A DNA stretch of 25,006 nucleotides from Sandaracinaceae bacterium. Its GTDB lineage: Bacteria; Myxococcota_A; Polyangia; Polyangiales; Sandaracinaceae. The notes beneath the pieces were generated by a model. It was given only the letters and a program-made list of their open reading frames with translations. It did no database searches and was not told the DNA's origin. The stretch spans positions 1 through 25,006 of the forward strand of contig JANWYL010000010.1 in NCBI GenBank assembly GCA_025056955.1. The letters run 5' to 3'. The first letter of the stretch is position 1. Every line of letters begins with the position of its first letter. A program made the position numbers and the translations under genes. Below, piece after piece: positions 1 through 7,720 of the stretch.

Positions 1-368
1 GTGTATGACCAGAGGCGTGGTGGGGATCACCACTGAGTCTGCGAAGGGTTTATGGGTTTGGTTGGATCAATCGCTTTGGTTGGCGGGCCCAAGCCCATGG
101 TGGGTGCGTGAAGGTGAATTGGGAGGTTATTTGCTTGTCGCTTGGCTTCTGCCGATGCAGGGCCTTGGTGATCCAACTGAATTGCAGTGGGGGTGGAGGG
201 GCTTATGGCTTGCAAGAAGCCGTATACCACAGTGAAGATGCGGTGGGTGGGAGGTAGGCGTTTTCTCAAGGGTGTTTGAGACGATTGGAGACCATTCGAG
301 ACAAAGCAGTTAGGTGGCAGAGCCGATCGGGAGCTTTTTGGCCGTGGGACTTGCGCGTCAAACGCGGT
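1..368. other. Gene-poor left edge, nothing supported
   Basis: No open frame here has a convincing ribosome binding site, recognisable motif or natural amino-acid composition. The longest frames (5-235 plus, 27-269 minus) are rich in Trp/Gly or Pro/Thr, as expected of non-coding shadows. I see no tRNA cloverleaf and no strong hairpin. It may be the 3' flank of the metallophosphatase gene, or its neighbour may lie outside the window. Confidence 0.5.
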
Positions 369-1175
369 TTAGCGCGCATGGCGAGAGACTCGAGAAAGGG
401 CTTGGGCCTGAGAGGGATGGGCACTTGCTCGAAAAGATTCAGGAGCTTGAACGTAAGCGGCTTTGGCCTGGACTTGCGCGATCTCTCGGGTGGGAAGGAT
501 GAGGGCAGTGAGCTTGCCTCCGTAGCAACACCCTGTATCGATCCCCCAGCATTCTGCGTTGGTTTTTTCGTTTCGATCAACGCGAGGAGATGAAAGGTCA
601 TGCACTTCATGGCCGTAGATCACGTGGTAAGGCCCCTTCCATACCGTTGCCCAAGGGCGAGCGCCAGGGGGAGGACGGGAGGGATCGTCGCTTGCGACGA
701 AACGGCCAGCGGCATCGACATAGCGCAGCCGAATCACTCTGGTTGGTATTTGTTCTGAGAGGGAGCGCCCAGGTTCGAGGCCACCGTGGACGACGATCCA
801 GCCTGGCATCACTTCAAGCAGGACTGGAAGGCGGGCCATCCAGGCGAGGTCGTCTTTGCTGAGGGAGCGGTGCTCTGCCAATTCCTTTGGTGGAAAAGGT
901 CGCATGGGGTTGCGGTATCGAGGGTCGATGGTCCGCCGCGCTTCGTGGCGAGCGTATCGGAGGTGCCGTTCCTCGTGGTTACCAAGCACGCAGTCTGCGC
1001 CAAGCTCGCGCACCCGTCGGAGCACTCCGATGGGATCAGGGCCGCGATCCAAAAGGTCGCCAACAAAGACCAGCCGGTCCGAAGAGCGCACCGACAACAA
1101 GCGCAGAAGCTCATCGAGCTCCTCAAGGCAGCCATGCACGTCGCCAATCACAATCGTACGTGAAGCAGTCATCAT
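369..1175 (-). CDS. Metallophosphatase, ApaH/PP2A-like calcineurin family
   Basis: Cytosolic metal-dependent phosphoesterase of 268 residues. The calcineurin-like signature is complete and in order: GDVHGC (11-16), GDLLDRGPD (39-47), GNHE (65-68), HGG (130-132) and a late YGHEVH (187-192). These supply the Asp/His/Asn ligands of the two-metal site. A Cys-containing GIDTGCCYGG stretch follows, as in ApaH, PrpE and bacterial PP2A-like enzymes, which act on diadenosine tetraphosphate or phosphoproteins. The substrate cannot be chosen from sequence alone. The last ~40 residues (Ala/Gln/Ser/Arg-rich) lie beyond the catalytic fold and look unstructured. The start is one of two adjacent ATGs (1175 or 1172); neither has a clear Shine-Dalgarno. 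The gene is divergent from the pyrophosphohydrolase gene. Confidence 0.9.
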   Translation of the reverse strand: MMTASRTIVIGDVHGCLEELDELLRLLSVRSSDRLVFVGDLLDRGPDPIGVLRRVRELGADCVLGNHEERHLRYARHEARRTIDPRYRNPMRPFPPKELAEHRSLSKDDLAWMARLPVLLEVMPGWIVVHGGLEPGRSLSEQIPTRVIRLRYVDAAGRFVASDDPSRPPPGARPWATVWKGPYHVIYGHEVHDLSSPRVDRNEKTNAECWGIDTGCCYGGKLTALILPTREIAQVQAKAAYVQAPESFRASAHPSQAQALSRVSRHAR

Positions 1176-1243
1176 ATTGATGATGGTGCGAAAAGGGGGG
1201 GTGGCGCTATCTCTTTTGAGCGCTCACAATCGATTTGTTGGAA

Positions 1244-1588
1244 ATGTCGGAAGATCGCTTGAACCTGCTTTTGCGCGAGCTTCGTGCCTTTGTTGCCCTA
1301 AGGGGGTGGGAGCCTTTTCACGATCCAAAGAATTTGGCGATGGCGATTGCTTCTGAGGCCGGGGAGCTTTTGTCGGAGCTTCGGTGGGTGCGAAATGAAG
1401 ATGCAGATGCCCATTGCCAAGGGCCTGCCAAATCCAAGGTGGCTGAGGAAATCGGCGATGTGCTGATCACTTCGTTGCTTTTTTGCGATCGGGTGGGCCT
1501 CGACCCAATAGAAGTGGTGCGTCAAAAAATGCAAAAGAATGCGCAAAAATATCCAATCCCAGGCAAACCGAAGGAGGGTGATGGCTAA
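1244..1588 (+). CDS. MazG-like nucleotide pyrophosphohydrolase (dCTPase-like)
   Basis: 114-residue all-alpha NTP pyrophosphatase, expected to hydrolyse a (d)NTP to NMP plus pyrophosphate as a house-cleaning enzyme in the cytosol. The metal-binding pattern is present: E38-A-G-E41 with a following E45, then E68-E69-I-G-D72. The surrounding pattern, FHDPKNLAMAI before it and KM.KN..KYP at the C-terminus, resembles the DCTPP1/RS21-C6 (dCTP pyrophosphatase) branch more than full-length two-domain MazG. I chose ATG 1244; a TTG at 1235 would add three residues. Its stop overlaps the probable start of the following lipoprotein gene by 8 bases, so the two are likely co-translated. An 8-base palindrome GAGCGCTC lies at 1218-1225 in the leader. 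Confidence 0.88.
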   Translation: MSEDRLNLLLRELRAFVALRGWEPFHDPKNLAMAIASEAGELLSELRWVRNEDADAHCQGPAKSKVAEEIGDVLITSLLFCDRVGLDPIEVVRQKMQKNAQKYPIPGKPKEGDG

Positions 1589-2165
1589 GGGCCTTTGCAG
1601 GACTTGGCACTCTGGGTTTCGGCTGGGGATGGCTTTGGAAAAGGCAAAACACCTTTGGCGGAAAAAACCACTTATCGGGACGCTGCTTGTTTGGACCTTG
1701 ATTTTGGGTTGCGCAGACTACGAGCGCTTTCGCACAGATGAGGAACATGTGTTCAGGGGCACGGTGATTGGGGAAGGAGCGGCCTCGTTCATTCGGAGGG
1801 GTTTTCCGGCGGGTAGCCGAATGGAGCTCGAGTTTGATCCGAATGCGATAGGGCAGCCTGTGGTCGGTGCTTTTCGTGTGATCTCGCCGGATGGCTCGAT
1901 GTTCATTGGGCAAACCCCCCTTGAGTCAGTGGCTGCCTTGGCTCACGATGCCCTGAGTGAACTTGTGATTCCAGGGGCCAGCCGGATGCGGACTTTTTTG
2001 CTCTTGGGGAGGCCAGGGATGGGCCGATTGGCAGGGCGGGAGGTAGTGGTGTTTGTGACTTTGCTTAAGGATGGTGGCATCGAGGTGCGCGTTCTTGCTG
2101 GCACGGGAGATGAGTCGCGGGGGGATGTGTTTGGAGTGTTCCGCCTTTTCCGTGAGAGGCGCTAG
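1581..2165 (+). CDS. Small predicted lipoprotein, unknown function
   Basis: I do not recognise a family. The N-terminus is basic (KKPLIGTLLVW...) and runs into a lipobox ILGC, so the mature protein should be a lipid-anchored periplasmic or outer-membrane protein of about 150 residues. The mature part looks like a compact beta-rich domain, with alternating hydrophobic strands around FRGTVIGEG, MELEFDP and VVVFVTLLKDGG. ATG 1581 is preceded by AAGGAGGG at 1571-1578, only 3 bases upstream; an in-frame ATG at 1629 would give a more typical signal peptide (lipid-modified Cys28). The gene overlaps the pyrophosphohydrolase stop and is followed after 18 bases by the DHH-type gene, suggesting one transcript. 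The lipoprotein call is fairly secure; a specific role is not. Confidence 0.75.
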   Translation: MAKGLCRTWHSGFRLGMALEKAKHLWRKKPLIGTLLVWTLILGCADYERFRTDEEHVFRGTVIGEGAASFIRRGFPAGSRMELEFDPNAIGQPVVGAFRVISPDGSMFIGQTPLESVAALAHDALSELVIPGASRMRTFLLLGRPGMGRLAGREVVVFVTLLKDGGIEVRVLAGTGDESRGDVFGVFRLFRERR

Positions 2166-2183
2166 ATTATCGCTGGATTGGAC

Positions 2184-3128
2184 ATGAGCCTGCATGAACC
2201 TCAAGCTTCTAAGCCATTGAGCACCAAACGAAGGCTCCCTCATCTCGCTTTTGCCACTCCCCGGAAGCTTCCAAAGGCCAGCACCTTGCCTGGCCGAGTG
2301 GTGGTCTTGGACATCGCCTTTGCCGCGGAGGGAACGGGAGCAGGCTTTGAGAAGGTGACGTGGCGCTTCATTGCAGATCTCGGTGAACGCCTTGCTGCAT
2401 GGGTTGATCATCACGACCACGTGATGCATGCCCGTTTTGCCGATGATCCGCGCTTTGTGCTTGCCAAAAAGTCCGATTTCGGCTCTTGTCCTGAAATGAT
2501 TGGGCCCGAGCTGGTCGAAAGGGTTGGTGAGGTGGACACCATTTTGTGCCATGGCGATTTCGATGGGCTTTGCGCGGGGGCCAAGTGGATTCTTGGCGGG
2601 GTTGAGCCCTATCCAGGTGCTGACGCCGATGCCCGTGCGATTGACACAAGGTTGGGTGAAGCAAGCCCAACTGCCCAGCGCATTGAGCGCGCTCTGAAGG
2701 TGCGCCCGAAAGACGATTTGCTTCGCGCAAAAATCATCCATTACCTTGTGGGTGCTTGCGAGGATCCCAAAGCATTTGTGGCGGAGCTTGAAGCAATGGG
2801 TGCGGAGGCCCTCGCTTTCGAGCAGAGGGCGAGGGCCCTTTCTGAGCGCTTTGAGATCGATGGGCCGATCGCTTTTTGCGATGCCCGGAACTCAGAGCCT
2901 TTTGACAAAACAGCCCTTCTTCTTTTGGGGCAAGAACGCGCCCTGATTTCCGTGGTGCTTGATGATCAAAGCCTGACAGTTGCAGCGCCTTTCAATAGCG
3001 GGATCAACTTGATTGAGATCCTCGGCCTAAGTGGCGGCATGCCAACGCGGGTCTCTCTTCGTCCATCGAGCGCAAAGGAGGTCATGGAAAAGCTTAGGGC
3101 CTGGGCCTCCGTGGGGTCGACGAAATGA
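2184..3128 (+). CDS. DHH-superfamily phosphoesterase-like protein, permuted motifs
   Basis: 314-residue cytosolic protein. Motifs of the DHH phosphoesterases (RecJ, NrnA, NrnB) are visible: VVVLDIAF (39-46, motif II-like), VDHHDH (74-79, the DHH signature), a GSCPEMI stretch (100-106, like the SST/SCAE helix after DHH in NrnA-type enzymes), then CHGDFDGLCAGA (122-133, the DxDG motif I). A Gly-Gly loop, GLSGGMPTRVSL near the C-terminus, resembles the DHHA1 substrate-binding domain. In known members motif I is N-terminal to the DHH motif; here it comes after it. Metal ligands therefore seem present but in circularly permuted order. Likely activity is hydrolysis of short oligonucleotides or cyclic dinucleotide products, which is inference. 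Start ATG 2184; a TTG at 2178 is the alternative. It sits between a lipoprotein gene and the S55 gene. Confidence 0.7.
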   Translation: MSLHEPQASKPLSTKRRLPHLAFATPRKLPKASTLPGRVVVLDIAFAAEGTGAGFEKVTWRFIADLGERLAAWVDHHDHVMHARFADDPRFVLAKKSDFGSCPEMIGPELVERVGEVDTILCHGDFDGLCAGAKWILGGVEPYPGADADARAIDTRLGEASPTAQRIERALKVRPKDDLLRAKIIHYLVGACEDPKAFVAELEAMGAEALAFEQRARALSERFEIDGPIAFCDARNSEPFDKTALLLLGQERALISVVLDDQSLTVAAPFNSGINLIEILGLSGGMPTRVSLRPSSAKEVMEKLRAWASVGSTK

Positions 3129-3141
3129 AGGTCTGTGAAAG

Positions 3142-3170
3142 TTGGCAGGGCTCTTTGCCAAATGCACAAT
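3142..3170 (+). promoter_or_regulatory. Candidate promoter with overlapping inverted repeat
   Basis: TTGGCA (3142-3147), a 17-base spacer and CACAAT (3165-3170) resemble a sigma70 -35/-10 pair, about 120 bases before the S55-like gene. The -35 box is one half of a perfect inverted repeat, TTGGCA-8 nt-TGCCAA (3142-3161), which could be an operator. The 163-base gap after the DHH gene is the largest between plus-strand genes here, which fits a separate promoter. The -10 box matches at only 4 of 6 positions. Confidence 0.33.
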
Positions 3171-3291
3171 CGGGTGTTTGGGTGTGGGATGTGGCATGTG
3201 GATTAGGTGCGATTTCCAAAGAATTGGGAGGAAGGCCCGCCACAACCACAAAAATCGAATGGTATTTGAGTGTACCGAGAGGGGATCACCC

Positions 3292-5229
3292 ATGATGCCA
3301 AAGGTGTGGCCTTGTGCGTTTTTCCAAAAAAATGAGGGGTGTGCGCGGGTTGGCGCCAATTTCACCCATTGGCTTGGGGTGGGGATGGGGTTGTGGCTGC
3401 TCCTTGGGGCTGTATCGGCATCGATTGCTTCCAGGCTTCTGGCTCAAATCGCTCAGTTTCCGATCATTCGGGTTGATGAAATCCGACCAGGGATGAGGGG
3501 ATATGGGCTCACAGTGTTCAAAGGCACAGAGCCAGAGCGCTTCGAGGTTGAGGTGATCGATGTGCTCCACCGATTCCGACCTGACCAAGACCTGATTTTG
3601 ATTCGCACTTCGCACCCCATATTGAGCGATGCCCCGACCGTGGCTGGGATGAGCGGGAGCCCGATTTTTATCGATGGCAAGCTTGCCGGGGCCTATGCCT
3701 ATGGCTGGCTTTTTGGCCGTCACCCGGTGGCCGGAGTCACGCCGATCGAAAACATGCTGAGAGAGCTGGCTCGAAAGCCTCGTTCCACCCCTCCTCCTCT
3801 GCTTCCCCTTCAAAGCACCCGCCCCCGAGGTGAAGATGCCCTTTCTGAGGTTCACTTGCACCAGCGCTACCGCCCCTACATTGGAAGCGCCCCCTGGCAT
3901 GCCTATGCGGCCCTTGAGGAATTGCGTGCGAGCCGTCGCCCTCTCGATTCCGAATCTGGGCTCGTGCCTCTTGCGACTCCTCTTTTGGTTGGAGGTCTTG
4001 TGCCAGAGGTGATTGCCGAGTGGCGCGAACGACTGGCTCCTTTGGGGCTTGAAGTGCTTCAAGGCGGGGGCAGTGCCCCTTCTCAGGGCTCAGGCGCTTC
4101 ACGCTTCGTTGATGGGGGGGTTTTGGCCGTGACCCTTGCCCGCGGTGATGTCACAAGCACTGCAATTGGCACTGTCACCCACGTTCAGGGCCAGAAACTC
4201 ATCGGCTTTGGCCACCCCATGATCGAAGGGGGCGAAGTGGGCTTGCCGACAGCCCCTGGCCGTGTGCTTCACATCCTCGCAAGCTATCAGCGTTCTTTTA
4301 AGATCGCTGAGGCCCTCGATCCCCTTGGGGTCATGACCCAGGACCGACAAGCGGCTGTGGTGGTCGATACCTCACTCAGGGCATCGATGATTCCTGTGCG
4401 CCTTCGCATCTCTGGCCTTCCCCCAGAGCAGCGGAGTGAGTGGCGTTTTGAAGTGGCTGACCATCGCGTGCTTACGCCAATGATTCTTGGTGGGGCCATT
4501 CGAAGCGCGGTTCAATCTGTGGCTTCTGACCTAAGCGATGTCATGTTTGAAGCGAAAAGCCGGGTTGAAATCGATGGGCTACGCCAGCCCTTTGAAGTCA
4601 TCGATCGTGGTTTTTCGCCTTTTGGGGCTGCCCATCCCGATGCGCTTTTGCGGCTTCGGGCCTTTGATGCGATTGAACTTGCCTACTCCAATCCCTTTCG
4701 AGAGGCTCGCATTCGCTCGATATCGATCGACCTCAACCTGCGCTATGGGCGCGAGAGTGCTGAAATCATCGATGCTTCTATTGAGGCCCCAGAGGTGGAC
4801 CCTGGAAAGCCCATCGAGGTGCGCATTCTTTTCCGTCGATGGCCTGGGCACGAAGAGGTGCGCCGCTTTCGGATTGAAGTGCCAGCCCATGTGGCAGGCG
4901 AGACAGTTCAACTGCTCGTCGATCCAGGGGATGAGGTGGAGCTCGAACAGGCTGAGGCGCGCAACCTCGACGAGGCCGCTGAGCTGATCCGGCGCCGCTA
5001 TGGGCCAAGTGAGCTTGTTTTGTCGATGCGCATCCGGGGCCGAGGCCTCCGCGCGCCAGGTTTTGTGATTGGCTCCGTCCCCTCATCGATTCTCGATGCC
5101 ATGCAAAGCGCTGTGGATGCCGACCGCATTCGCCCATTCGCGATCCACCGCCGTTGGATTTTTCCAATGCCTTTTGTGCTAAGTGGGAACGCACGCCTGG
5201 AATTCGCCGTTCGGCGCCTTTCGCGCTAG
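3292..5229 (+). CDS. Secreted SpoIVB peptidase S55-like protein
   Basis: 645 residues. A hydrophobic segment at about 24-47 acts as signal peptide or anchor, so the rest is extracytoplasmic. The following block carries RPGMRGYGL, a D-rich LILIRT strand, then GMSGSP (119-124) with IDGKLAGAYAYGW and GVTPIENML: the nucleophile region of S55 (SpoIVB) serine peptidases. A GTVTHVQGQKLIGFGHPM block (His308) follows about 180 residues later and matches the SpoIVB catalytic-His region. In SpoIVB the His block comes before the Ser block, so the order is reversed. No Asp sits about 15 residues before the Ser as in SpoIVB. The C-terminal half looks beta-rich. Start: ATG 3292 (or 3295), preceded by GAGAGGGG 7 bases upstream; upstream in-frame TTG 3142 is disfavoured. 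It lies 19 bases before the propeller gene. Whether it is proteolytic is uncertain. Confidence 0.82.
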   Translation: MMPKVWPCAFFQKNEGCARVGANFTHWLGVGMGLWLLLGAVSASIASRLLAQIAQFPIIRVDEIRPGMRGYGLTVFKGTEPERFEVEVIDVLHRFRPDQDLILIRTSHPILSDAPTVAGMSGSPIFIDGKLAGAYAYGWLFGRHPVAGVTPIENMLRELARKPRSTPPPLLPLQSTRPRGEDALSEVHLHQRYRPYIGSAPWHAYAALEELRASRRPLDSESGLVPLATPLLVGGLVPEVIAEWRERLAPLGLEVLQGGGSAPSQGSGASRFVDGGVLAVTLARGDVTSTAIGTVTHVQGQKLIGFGHPMIEGGEVGLPTAPGRVLHILASYQRSFKIAEALDPLGVMTQDRQAAVVVDTSLRASMIPVRLRISGLPPEQRSEWRFEVADHRVLTPMILGGAIRSAVQSVASDLSDVMFEAKSRVEIDGLRQPFEVIDRGFSPFGAAHPDALLRLRAFDAIELAYSNPFREARIRSISIDLNLRYGRESAEIIDASIEAPEVDPGKPIEVRILFRRWPGHEEVRRFRIEVPAHVAGETVQLLVDPGDEVELEQAEARNLDEAAELIRRRYGPSELVLSMRIRGRGLRAPGFVIGSVPSSILDAMQSAVDADRIRPFAIHRRWIFPMPFVLSGNARLEFAVRRLSR

Positions 5230-5248
5230 GCCTGAGCCGGAGCTTGTG

Positions 5249-7429
5249 ATGAAGCGCTGGTTGGTTTTGGCGATTGGTTCGCTTTTGTTTTCGCTGGCTT
5301 TTGCCCTGGTCTTTGGCGAAAAGAGCCGTGTGGCAGCGGTCTCGACACGGGCCTTTGAATTCGATGAAGCCTCCTCTTTTGCAGGGGGCGAGCTCCGCGA
5401 TGCCGCAATTCGGTCTTCCGGTGAGGTGGTTGCCTCTGTGGGCGTCGAGCGGGTGAGCTTGCCGCCTGAAGTGGGCCTTGTGTTGAGCGTTGCCCGAGGC
5501 AGCGATGGCGTGGTGTACCTCGGTACCGATGACAATGGCCGAATTTACCGGGTGCTCAAAGACCGGGTGGAGCTTTTTGCTGAGACAGGGCAACTGCTTG
5601 TCACGGCCATGGCCCTTGCTGAAGATGGGACGCTTTATGCGGCAACCCTCCCTGAGGTGCGCATCCATGCGATAACGACCCGTGGCCCCTCTGCTCCCCA
5701 AGTTCGCGAGCTTGTGTCTTTGGCCGAGGCAGCCCTTCGCCTGAGGCCTTCTCCAGATGGGGGGCTTGATGCCGGCACGGTGGGCAAAGCCCCTGATGGA
5801 GGTGTGGCGGAGGGCATTGGCCCTGCGGTCGTGGAAGCGGTCTGGGATCTCCTTTGGGATGGCCGCACGAAGCGGCTTTACGCGGCAACCGGGCCAGAAG
5901 GCCAGCTTTTTGCCATCGACACCCAGGGCCAGGTGAGCCTCCTTTGGGATGCGCCAGCGGCCCATCTTTTGAGCCTTGCGCTGGCTGAAGACGGAAGCCT
6001 TTTTGTCGGTACAAGTGACGATGCGGTGGTGGCCAGGGTGCGTGGGCCAGGTCGCGTGGAAATTGTTTGGGATTTTCCTGGAAACGAAATCACTGCCCTC
6101 GCCCAAAGAGACGGCATCCTTTACGTCGCATCTAACGAGTTCTCTGAACCGCCGCCTCCTCCCCCTCTCAAGCGCGGAAGCGGGGGCAGGGCCCAGCGTC
6201 CCCGGCCGGGCAAAGGCCGCGTGTGGCTGCTCGGTGCTGAAGGTCGCCCCGAACGCATCTGGTCAAGCGATGAGGCGCACGTGACCCGCCTTGAGGCGGC
6301 ACAAAACCGCGTGCTTTACGCTGCCTTGGGGCAGCAAGGGCGCATCGTGCGCATCGAAGCCGACCGGAGCCACAGCATCTGGATCGATGTCGACGAACGG
6401 CAGGTTTTGGCTTTGGGCCTCACCGCAAGCGAGCCCTTTTTCATTACAGGCGACGGTGCGGCCTTTTATCGCGTGCGTCCGGGAATTCCCTCGCGGCCCC
6501 AATGGACGAGCAAAGTCCTCGATGCTGAGTTCACCGCCCGCTGGGGAGGGGTGCAGTGGCGCGGAAGCGGGCGCATCGAAGTCCAGGGCCGCTCCGGGAA
6601 CACGGAGCGACCAGATGAAAACTGGAGTGCCTGGAGTGCTCCCATCGATGCGCCAGGTCCCTTATCGATTCCACCAGCCCGTTTTGTGCAGCTTCGCGTG
6701 ACCCTTGCTTCTCCAGACGCAGTCCTCCGTGCCCTCACCCTCTACTACCTTCCCCAAAACCAGCGACCTGTGCTCTCTGAAGTCACGGCAAAGGTGCGCC
6801 GACGCCAAGAAGGTGAAACGCCATTGCCGTCTCCCCAAATACCTCTCAGCTGGAAGGTGGACAATCCAGACGGTGATCGCTTGCGCTTCCGCTTGCGCTT
6901 TCGGGAGGAAACGCAAAGCGTGTGGCGGGACATCTTGCGGGAGGGTGAAGTGCTCAGTTCAACCGAATACAACTGGAACACCATCGCCCTCCCTGATGGT
7001 TACTATGTTGTTGAAGTGGAGGCGAGCGACGAGCCATCCAATCCCGACCAATACATCTTGCGCTCACGTCTTGCGAGCGAGCCGATCTTGGTCGATAACA
7101 CCCCCCCTCAAATTCTCGATATCGAAGTGCGCAACACCCGAATCCGGGGAAGGGTGCGCGACGGCATGGGTCCAATCACCCGTTTAGAGATTTCAATCGA
7201 TGGCGGCGAATACCGTTTGATTTTTCCAGAAGATGAGCTTTTTGACTCCCGCGAGGAACGCTTTGACATCGATGTTCTGGCCATCACAACCCTCGCTCGT
7301 TTCCTCGTTCCTGGTTCTCATATCGCTTCCATTCGCGCCTTTGATGCCGCTGGAAACTCTGCATCGGCAGAGCTTTCTTTCACCATTCCTCAAACACCCA
7401 CCCAAGTCCAAAGGGGAACGGGGCGCTAG
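5249..7429 (+). CDS. Membrane-anchored beta-propeller/Ig-like surface protein
   Basis: 726 residues, no enzyme motif. An N-terminal signal or anchor (KRWLVLAIGSLLFSLAFALVF) exports it. About residues 60-410 contain repeated propeller-blade phrases such as D.G.VYLGTDDNGRIYRV, EDGTLYAATLPEVRIHAI, EDGSLFVGTSDDAVVARV and RDGILYVASNEF. One loop is interrupted by a Pro/Gly/Arg-rich spacer. The C-terminal part (about 530-720) looks like two Ig/FnIII-like beta sandwiches: ISLSWKVDNPDGD-type and VDNTPPQILDIEVRN..IRGRV.D, ending in a 'FDAAGNSASAELSFTI' strand typical of bacterial Ig-like modules. Start ATG 5249 has GGAG 6 bases upstream; the longer upstream frame overlaps the S55 gene and destroys the signal peptide. 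The 19-base spacing implies co-expression with the S55-like protein, so a substrate or partner relationship is plausible. Confidence 0.78.
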   Translation: MKRWLVLAIGSLLFSLAFALVFGEKSRVAAVSTRAFEFDEASSFAGGELRDAAIRSSGEVVASVGVERVSLPPEVGLVLSVARGSDGVVYLGTDDNGRIYRVLKDRVELFAETGQLLVTAMALAEDGTLYAATLPEVRIHAITTRGPSAPQVRELVSLAEAALRLRPSPDGGLDAGTVGKAPDGGVAEGIGPAVVEAVWDLLWDGRTKRLYAATGPEGQLFAIDTQGQVSLLWDAPAAHLLSLALAEDGSLFVGTSDDAVVARVRGPGRVEIVWDFPGNEITALAQRDGILYVASNEFSEPPPPPPLKRGSGGRAQRPRPGKGRVWLLGAEGRPERIWSSDEAHVTRLEAAQNRVLYAALGQQGRIVRIEADRSHSIWIDVDERQVLALGLTASEPFFITGDGAAFYRVRPGIPSRPQWTSKVLDAEFTARWGGVQWRGSGRIEVQGRSGNTERPDENWSAWSAPIDAPGPLSIPPARFVQLRVTLASPDAVLRALTLYYLPQNQRPVLSEVTAKVRRRQEGETPLPSPQIPLSWKVDNPDGDRLRFRLRFREETQSVWRDILREGEVLSSTEYNWNTIALPDGYYVVEVEASDEPSNPDQYILRSRLASEPILVDNTPPQILDIEVRNTRIRGRVRDGMGPITRLEISIDGGEYRLIFPEDELFDSREERFDIDVLAITTLARFLVPGSHIASIRAFDAAGNSASAELSFTIPQTPTQVQRGTGR

Positions 7430-7720
7430 CCAAAATCGGTGCACCACCTATCGGGCATGCTTCCAATTTGGAGGCGAAATGCTTTCCTCTGCCTGGCTCA
7501 CCCGCACTTTTTAGGGTGATTGATATCGGTTAAAGGGATCTAGCTTGGTGAACGGTGATGGGGATAAAGAGTGCGTATCGTGTTGGAGAAGAAGATGGTG
7601 CGCTTTCCCATTGAGCTCACCACCTTTGCCTCCTTTGGAAGGATTGGATGCATTGTGTGATTCCAAAAGGGATTTTGGCTTTTTTGAACCCTGGGTGTTT
7701 GAATCGTTTTGGGTGAACGC
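7430..7720. other. Intergenic region between convergent genes
   Basis: Apart from the terminator-like hairpin at 7663-7685, I see no supported gene or RNA. A plus-strand open frame at 7545-7790 runs into the 3' end of the CoA-transferase gene on the other strand, has no Shine-Dalgarno and has no recognisable protein signature. Confidence 0.5.
7663..7685 (+). terminator. Probable intrinsic terminator of the S55/propeller operon
   Basis: CCAAAA (7663-7668) and TTTTGG (7673-7678) form a perfect 6-bp stem around a GGGA loop, followed by C and six Ts (7680-7685). The T-run is on the plus-strand side, so it would end transcription from the 3292-7429 genes, before they run into the convergent CoA-transferase gene. 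The stem is AT-rich and lies 230 bases past the stop codon, which lowers confidence. Confidence 0.45.

Noticed and set aside
27..269. Minus-strand open frame of 80 codons at the left edge
   Set aside because: Composition is Pro/Thr/His-rich with no ribosome binding site, domain or periodicity; typical of a random open frame in this G-rich plus strand.
4778..6106. Minus-strand 442-codon open frame across the S55/propeller junction
   Set aside because: Long but it lies opposite two well-supported genes and has an Arg/His/Gly-rich composition with no domain; long antisense frames are common with this codon usage.
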